Source: Clostridiales bacterium UBA1390 (lineage in GTDB: Bacteria > Bacillota > Clostridia > Lachnospirales > Bianqueaceae). Taken from it: DNA of 56,687 nt. The notes below the pieces were generated by a model. The model made no database searches. It had not been told where the DNA came from and worked only from the letters and a program-made list of their open reading frames with translations. Location of the stretch: the NCBI GenBank assembly GCA_002305315.1, contig DBQQ01000057.1, positions 1-56,687 of the forward strand, in the 5' to 3' direction. Made by a program: the position numbers and the translations under genes. Every line of letters starts with the position of its first letter. The stretch's first letter is position 1. Below are positions 52,747-56,687 of the stretch, one piece after another.

Positions 52747-53983
52747 CTGTCAGCAACCTCCTACTCCGCTCCAGGATCTCCTGAGAAGGTAAACTATTGT
52801 AGAACATCACGGTTCCCTCTCTTTCGTCCTGCCGCAATAATCCTTCTTCAAGAAGTCTTCTTCTGACTTCTCTGGCCGTCCCTTCTCCGCCATCCAGAAT
52901 CCGCGGCCTCTCTCCCACCAACTTTCGCAAAGTCTTTTTAATAAAGGGATAATGTGTACATCCCAGAACGATAGAATCCGCCGGAAGATCATCCTGCAGT
53001 TTCTTCATCAGATAGTCCTCCAGTTCCTTTCCTTCTGTGATCCCCTGTTCCACATATTCCATCAATCCCTCACAGGAAATCGGGATCACCCGTGTTTCCT
53101 TCCCATAATGTTCCATCAACAGGTGAAACTTATCTTCCCGCAGTGTCATTGGCGTAGCCATCACCAGAATCTTCTCCCCGCCATGCCCCACCGCCGCCGG
53201 CTTCAGCGCAGGTTCGATCCCGATAATCGGCATTGACACAAAACGTTCTCTGAGCCGTGCGATCGCTGCACTCGTAGCCGTATTACACGCCACAACCAAT
53301 GCTTTGACACCATGCTCTATCAGAAAACTGGCCGAACGAAAAGAGAACCGCTGCACCTCTTCCACCGTCCTGGTTCCATAGGGTGCATGCAAAGAATCCC
53401 CATAATAGAGATAGTCTTCTGCCGGCATCATTCTCCGCATCTCCCGCAGCACGCTGATGCCTCCTACACCGGAGTCCATGACACCAATCGGCGCATTCTG
53501 TTCTTCCCGTGTCTTCGTCTGGTTCCAGAACCCATAAATTTTCTGTTCCAATCTGCGTACAATCTGCTCCAAGCCCTCTTCGTCCTCCGGAGAAAAGCGG
53601 CCCTCCTGCGGACTATCTATGTCCAGAACCGCAATCACTCTTCCCTGACAAAAAAGAGGAAGTACGATCTCAGAACGCGAGGCCGCATCACAAGCAATAT
53701 GTCCGGGAAAATCATGCACATTCTCCACACGTACGATCTGTCCTGTTTCCCAGGCATGACCGCACACTCCCTTTCCCTTGCCGATTCTCGTACACGCAGG
53801 TTTTCCCTGAAAAGGCCCGAGCGTCAGTTCCGACCCGCAGACCATATAGAACCCAACCCAATTCACATGATCCAGGCGCTGATACAACAATGCGCAAGCA
53901 TTGGCAAGCCCCGTCAGACAAGGTTCCTTCTCATCGATCAAAGCCTCTGTCTCGGCTAATAGCTGTATATAAAAGGAATTCAT
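52736..53983 (-). CDS. Fusion of free methionine-(R)-sulfoxide reductase (GAF) with glutamate racemase
   Basis: 415-aa two-domain protein. Residues 1-about 150 are a GAF domain of the MsrC/YebR type with the three conserved cysteines Cys64 (ACTRIG), Cys74 (GVCGHAW) and Cys98 (HIACDA), which reduce free methionine-(R)-sulfoxide. Residues about 165-415 are MurI: DSGVGG at 170-175, catalytic Cys233 (ACNTATS) and Cys342 (GCTHYPF), supplying D-glutamate for peptidoglycan. No stop or ribosome site separates them. ATG at 53983, AAGGAGG seven bases upstream. Confidence 0.88.
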   Translation of the reverse strand: MNSFYIQLLAETEALIDEKEPCLTGLANACALLYQRLDHVNWVGFYMVCGSELTLGPFQGKPACTRIGKGKGVCGHAWETGQIVRVENVHDFPGHIACDAASRSEIVLPLFCQGRVIAVLDIDSPQEGRFSPEDEEGLEQIVRRLEQKIYGFWNQTKTREEQNAPIGVMDSGVGGISVLREMRRMMPAEDYLYYGDSLHAPYGTRTVEEVQRFSFRSASFLIEHGVKALVVACNTATSAAIARLRERFVSMPIIGIEPALKPAAVGHGGEKILVMATPMTLREDKFHLLMEHYGKETRVIPISCEGLMEYVEQGITEGKELEDYLMKKLQDDLPADSIVLGCTHYPFIKKTLRKLVGERPRILDGGEGTAREVRRRLLEEGLLRQDEREGTVMFYNSLPSQEILERSRRLLTDGD

Positions 53984-54024
53984 CCTCATGCCTCCTTCAC
54001 ACAAGCGACTCCCACATTTTTATG

Positions 54025-54061
54025 AAAAAAAATACTCTTCGGAGATGCTTCCGAAGAGTAT
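54025..54061 (-). terminator. Terminator of the tRNA operon
   Basis: ATACTCTTCGG (54032-54042) and CCGAAGAGTAT (54051-54061) form a perfect 11-bp stem with an eight-base loop; eight T follow on the minus strand, just after tRNA-Gly. Confidence 0.92.
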
Positions 54062-54064
54062 CCG

Positions 54065-54136
54065 AGCGCGAGACGGGATTCGAACCCGCGACCCTCGCCT
54101 TGGCAAGGCGATGCTCTACCACTGAGCCACTCGCGC
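54065..54136 (-). tRNA. tRNA-Gly (anticodon GCC)
   Basis: Cloverleaf read by eye: acceptor GCGCGAG with CTCGCGC, TG at 8-9, D-stem GCTC/GAGC, anticodon loop TTGCCAA, T-arm with GGTTCGAAT. Discriminator U. CCA is not encoded. Last gene of the five-tRNA operon. Confidence 0.95.
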
Positions 54137-54140
54137 AGAA

Positions 54141-54214
54141 TAGCGGAGGACAGATTTGAACTGCCGACACCGCGGGTATGAACCGCGTGCTCTCGCCAAC
54201 TGAGCTACTCCGCC
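54141..54214 (-). tRNA. tRNA-Met, elongator (anticodon CAT)
   Basis: Acceptor GGCGGAG with CTCCGCT (one G-U pair), TA at 8-9, anticodon loop TTCATAC, T-loop GTTCAAATC. Sequence character is that of the elongator Met-tRNA of Firmicutes. No encoded CCA. Confidence 0.9.
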
Positions 54215-54249
54215 ATAAAACTTTGTACGCTCACATAATGAGAGCGTTA

Positions 54250-54323
<74 letters not shown>

Positions 54324-54327
54324 AAGA

Positions 54328-54401
54328 TGGGCCTTCAGGGACTCGAACCCGGGACCATCCGGTTATGAGCCGGACGCTCTAACCAACTGAGCTAAAGGCC
54401 C
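54328..54401 (-). tRNA. tRNA-Ile2 (anticodon CAT, lysidine-modified) rather than Met
   Basis: Acceptor GGGCCTT with AAGGCCC, anticodon loop CTCATAA. CAT would read as Met, but the TTTAGCTCAGTTGG start and the GGCTCATAACC arm match the Firmicute Ile-tRNA whose C34 is changed to lysidine by TilS to read AUA. Discriminator A. The assignment is by remembered similarity. Confidence 0.8.
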
Positions 54402-54405
54402 CGAA

Positions 54406-54477
54406 TGACCCCCAGGAGAATCGAACTCCTGATTCCGCCGTGAGAGGGCGGCGTCTTAACCGCTTGACCAGGGGGCC
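54406..54477 (-). tRNA. tRNA-Glu (anticodon CTC)
   Basis: Acceptor GGCCCCC with GGGGGTC, TG at 8-9, anticodon loop CTCTCAC, T-loop GTTCGATTC, discriminator A. CTC is the less common Glu anticodon and reads GAG only. First tRNA in the transcript, directly after a leader inverted repeat. Confidence 0.93.
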
Positions 54478-54516
54478 ATCTTGCGTTCGTTTCATGCCTT
54501 ATCGCGAACGCAAGAT
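54478..54516 (-). promoter_or_regulatory. Leader inverted repeat abutting tRNA-Glu
   Basis: ATCTTGCGTTCG (54478-54489) and CGAACGCAAGAT (54505-54516) form a perfect 12-bp stem with a 15-base loop. It fills nearly the whole leader and ends at the base before the tRNA-Glu 5' end. Possible roles: RNase III/RNase P processing guide or transcription control. Confidence 0.75.
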
Positions 54517-54518
54517 AG

Positions 54519-54547
54519 ATTATACTAAAACTCCATGCAGATGTCAA
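54519..54547 (-). promoter_or_regulatory. Promoter of the tRNA operon
   Basis: Minus strand: perfect TTGACA (54542-54547), 17 bases, perfect TATAAT (54519-54524). Start would fall at the leader inverted repeat. Confidence 0.92.
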
Positions 54548-54556
54548 CACTTTTTT

Positions 54557-55021
54557 TCATTTTTTTATTTTTTTCTTTCCAAGGATTGCTCCAAGGCCCG
54601 ACATGGCTAGGCAACTCGCGCTTTCCAGCCAAATATTCCCCATAAAAATATCGGCCCCATTGATCAGCCAGGAAATGAAAAAACGAATGACTAAGTATAG
54701 GATCCCCGTAATAAATCCGTATTTCCATCCTTCCTCGCCGCTCATTCTAGCCGCCACAAAACTTCCCGCAAAAACAGAAATCAAAGAAATGATCATGACC
54801 AGCAGGACATACTGGTTCTGCGTTCCGGACAGTATTCCCCAATCCAGCAAAAGAGAACATAGAAGGAGACCGCCCATAGTCAACAGGTAGGCTCCGATCA
54901 ACCCCCATAGTACACTCTTCCCTCCGCTTAATTTTAGGTTCTCCGTCCTGGCTGTCACATCTCTTCTCCGTTTTGCTTTGTTGGGGGAACGTTTTCCCAT
55001 CCGCGCCCTCTTGTACGCCAT
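54557..55021 (-). CDS. TIGR04086-family membrane protein
   Basis: 154-aa protein: a strongly basic N-terminal tail of about 35 residues (KRARMGKRSPNKAKRRR), then four hydrophobic helices (about 45-65, 73-93, 103-120, 128-148) with the family-like RMSGEEGWKYGFITGILY between them, and a short basic end. Function unknown; usually found in clostridia. ATG at 55021 after AGGAGGG; the longer frame runs through the divergent promoter region. The tRNA promoter lies in the A/T-rich stretch past its stop. Confidence 0.78.
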   Translation of the reverse strand: MAYKRARMGKRSPNKAKRRRDVTARTENLKLSGGKSVLWGLIGAYLLTMGGLLLCSLLLDWGILSGTQNQYVLLVMIISLISVFAGSFVAARMSGEEGWKYGFITGILYLVIRFFISWLINGADIFMGNIWLESASCLAMSGLGAILGKKKIKK

Positions 55022-55086
55022 AGAATACCCTCCTGTTTTTTTGTACATCATATGTCCATGCTGACAAAAAAATACGAGATTTCCCG

Positions 55087-55115
55087 TTTTCATATGAGGC
55101 AAGATATGATATACT
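55087..55115 (+). promoter_or_regulatory. Promoter of the PPK2-family gene
   Basis: TTTTCA (55087-55092), 17 bases, TATACT (55110-55115), about 30 bases before the ribosome site. Confidence 0.5.
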
Positions 55116-55151
55116 CTTCTTATATTTAGAAGAATGAATGGAGGTGTTTCT

Positions 55152-56633
55152 ATGCTGGATAAGGTAGACTTGACCAAGTCCATGACAAAGGATGACTATC
55201 GTAAGATCAAAGACCCACTGGATGAACAGCTCTCTTTGCTGCAGCGCGAATGCCGAAATGCGAAAATTCCGATCATAATCTTATTCGAGGGGTGGGGCGC
55301 AGCCGGCAAAGGGACACTTATCTCACGCCTGATCGAACCTTTAGATCCCCGAGGGTTCTCTGTTTATACGACCCAGAAGGAGGATGAGAACGAGCGGATG
55401 CATCCGTATCTTTGGCGTTTCTGGACCAAGCTTCCTGCCGCTGGACAGATCGCGATCTTTGACCGCAGCTGGTATCGTCGAGTACAGGTCGATCATTTTG
55501 ATGCGCCGCTTTCTCCGCTTCAGCTTTCTCAAACCTATCAGGAGATCAATTCCTTTGAAGAACTTCTGATTCGGGATGGCACAGTTATCATCAAGTTTTT
55601 TCTTCATATTTCCAGGAAGGAACAGAAAAAACGCTTTGATAAACTGCTGGCTTCCGAAGAGACTTCCTGGCGTGTAACCAAGGAGGATCTGCGCCATAAT
55701 AAACACTATGATGAGTTTCTTCATCTCAATGACGAGATGCTCGCCCATACAGATACGGAGCTGGCTCCTTGGACGGTTCTTGAGGCCACGGACAAACAAT
55801 ATGCTGCCGCTAAAATGAAAACCCTGCTCATCCAACGGCTGCAAGAAGCTCTGGATAATCGGGTGGCTCATGCTGTATCCACTCTCCCCTCTTTGCCAAC
55901 CTCTGGAACCGAAAGTTACCGTCCTTCTGTCCTGGCTGGCATAGATCTTAGCAAAACCATGGATAAAGAGACCTACAAAAATAGGCTTGATATCCTGCAA
56001 AAAAAGCTTTCCCGCCTCCACAGCGAAATCTACCGCAGACGGATCCCCGTGGTACTGGCCTTTGAAGGTTGGGATGCCGGCGGCAAGGGCGGCGCCATCA
56101 AACGTCTGACGCAGGCGCTGGATCCCCGCGGCTATGTGGTTCACCCCGTGTCATCCCCTAACGATATCGAGAAAGCGCATCATTATCTCTGGCGTTTTTG
56201 GCAATACATGCCCAAGGATGGTCATATCACCATCTTCGATCGTTCCTGGTATGGCCGCGTCATGGTGGAACGCATTGAAGGATTCTGCAGCGAGAATGAA
56301 TGGAAACGGGCTTATAAGGAAATGAATGAAATGGAAGAAAGCCTGGCGCATGCCGGCGCCATCGTCTTAAAGTTCTGGATGCACATCGATAAGAATGAGC
56401 AGGAACGACGTTTCCATGAAAGAGAATCCAACCCGGCAAAACAATGGAAGATTACAGATGAGGATTGGCGAAACCGCGCCAAATGGGATCAATATGAAGT
56501 GGCCGTTGATGAGATGCTTCTCCGTACCTCCACCTCATATGCTCCCTGGATCGTTGTCGAAGGAAACTGCAAATATTATGCCCGCATCAAGGTACTGGAA
56601 ACGGTCATCCAGGCGATTGAATCCAGGCTATAA
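55152..56633 (+). CDS. pap: Polyphosphate:AMP phosphotransferase, two PPK2 domains
   Basis: 493-aa protein with two tandem PPK2 kinase domains, residues about 10-235 and 268-493. Each has a Walker A (FEGWGAAGKGT at about 46-56; FEGWDAGGKGG at about 305) and a Walker B-like FDRSWYxRV (FDRSWYRRV; FDRSWYGRV), with DPRGF/DPRGY between. Fused double-domain PPK2 proteins (class II) phosphorylate AMP to ADP with polyphosphate. Both P-loops keep Lys, so both halves may bind phosphate donors. ATG at 55152, GGAGGTG seven bases upstream. Monocistronic and divergent from the TIGR04086 gene. Confidence 0.92.
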   Translation: MLDKVDLTKSMTKDDYRKIKDPLDEQLSLLQRECRNAKIPIIILFEGWGAAGKGTLISRLIEPLDPRGFSVYTTQKEDENERMHPYLWRFWTKLPAAGQIAIFDRSWYRRVQVDHFDAPLSPLQLSQTYQEINSFEELLIRDGTVIIKFFLHISRKEQKKRFDKLLASEETSWRVTKEDLRHNKHYDEFLHLNDEMLAHTDTELAPWTVLEATDKQYAAAKMKTLLIQRLQEALDNRVAHAVSTLPSLPTSGTESYRPSVLAGIDLSKTMDKETYKNRLDILQKKLSRLHSEIYRRRIPVVLAFEGWDAGGKGGAIKRLTQALDPRGYVVHPVSSPNDIEKAHHYLWRFWQYMPKDGHITIFDRSWYGRVMVERIEGFCSENEWKRAYKEMNEMEESLAHAGAIVLKFWMHIDKNEQERRFHERESNPAKQWKITDEDWRNRAKWDQYEVAVDEMLLRTSTSYAPWIVVEGNCKYYARIKVLETVIQAIESRL

Positions 56634-56687
56634 GTAAAAGGGGCTGTTGCAGAATTAAGAGGCTGGGTAATGCCCTTATAATGGTGT

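Noticed and set aside
54328..54401. Second Met-tRNA
   Set aside because: The anticodon is CAT but the acceptor, D-arm and anticodon arm look like Ile2 tRNA; the other CAT tRNA at 54141 has the Met character.

Overview
The window is a chromosomal segment of an endospore-forming, Gram-positive anaerobe of the class Clostridia, most like the Lachnospiraceae. Grounds: an uninterrupted sigK, an alpha/beta-type spore DNA-binding protein gene, the pta-ackA pair, the order mtaB-ireB-ruvX-DUF1292-rnj-mltG, tig-clpP-clpX-lon-engB, HemZ, DUF4364, DUF6062 and TIGR04086 families, strong AGGAGG ribosome-binding sites and TTGACA/TATAAT promoters. About nine tenths of the genes lie on the minus strand. I see no insertion sequence, prophage, CRISPR array, rRNA or integrase.

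Layout. 1-6.1 kb: a sugar-acid operon (two enolase-superfamily dehydratases, an SDR dehydrogenase, uronate isomerase UxaC) read leftward from a promoter that carries a clear dyad operator, with a divergent GntR/FCD regulator and a convergent amidohydrolase that could be a sugar lactonase. 6.1-11 kb: small membrane protein, HD phosphohydrolase, SpoU-type RNA methyltransferase, pta-ackA and a DUF6062 Cys/His protein. 11-17.3 kb: a tightly overlapped accessory operon (large GH106-like glycosidase, SAM methyltransferase, MATE exporter), then a small ADP-ribosyltransferase-like protein and a zinc-ribbon membrane protein. 17.3-21.1 kb: an oligosaccharide-type ABC importer (two permeases and a lipoprotein, no ATPase or regulator). 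21.2-29.2 kb: a housekeeping operon from mtaB down to a U32 peptidase, ending in a hairpin that abuts sigK.

29.2-40 kb: an HPr/Crh-like protein without the PTS histidine, hisS-aspS, DUF4364, and tig-clpP-clpX-lon-engB. 39.7-43.5 kb: a SASP gene whose ribosome site is in an inverted repeat with a SigG-like -10 in the loop, a membrane protein, hemZ, an MBL hydrolase and dtd. 43.5-54 kb: rel (ppGpp synthetase/hydrolase), glycerophosphodiesterase, apt, recJ, fused secDF, a PHP phosphatase, and a fusion of free-methionine-(R)-sulfoxide reductase with glutamate racemase. 54-56.7 kb: a five-tRNA operon, a TIGR04086 membrane protein, and a two-domain polyphosphate:AMP phosphotransferase.

The points most worth following are the glycosidase-methyltransferase-MATE operon, the MsrC-MurI fusion, the hairpins that overlap the ribosome sites of two sporulation genes, the His-less HPr homologue, and the operator in the sugar-acid operon. 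All functions are read from sequence by eye; no database search was run.
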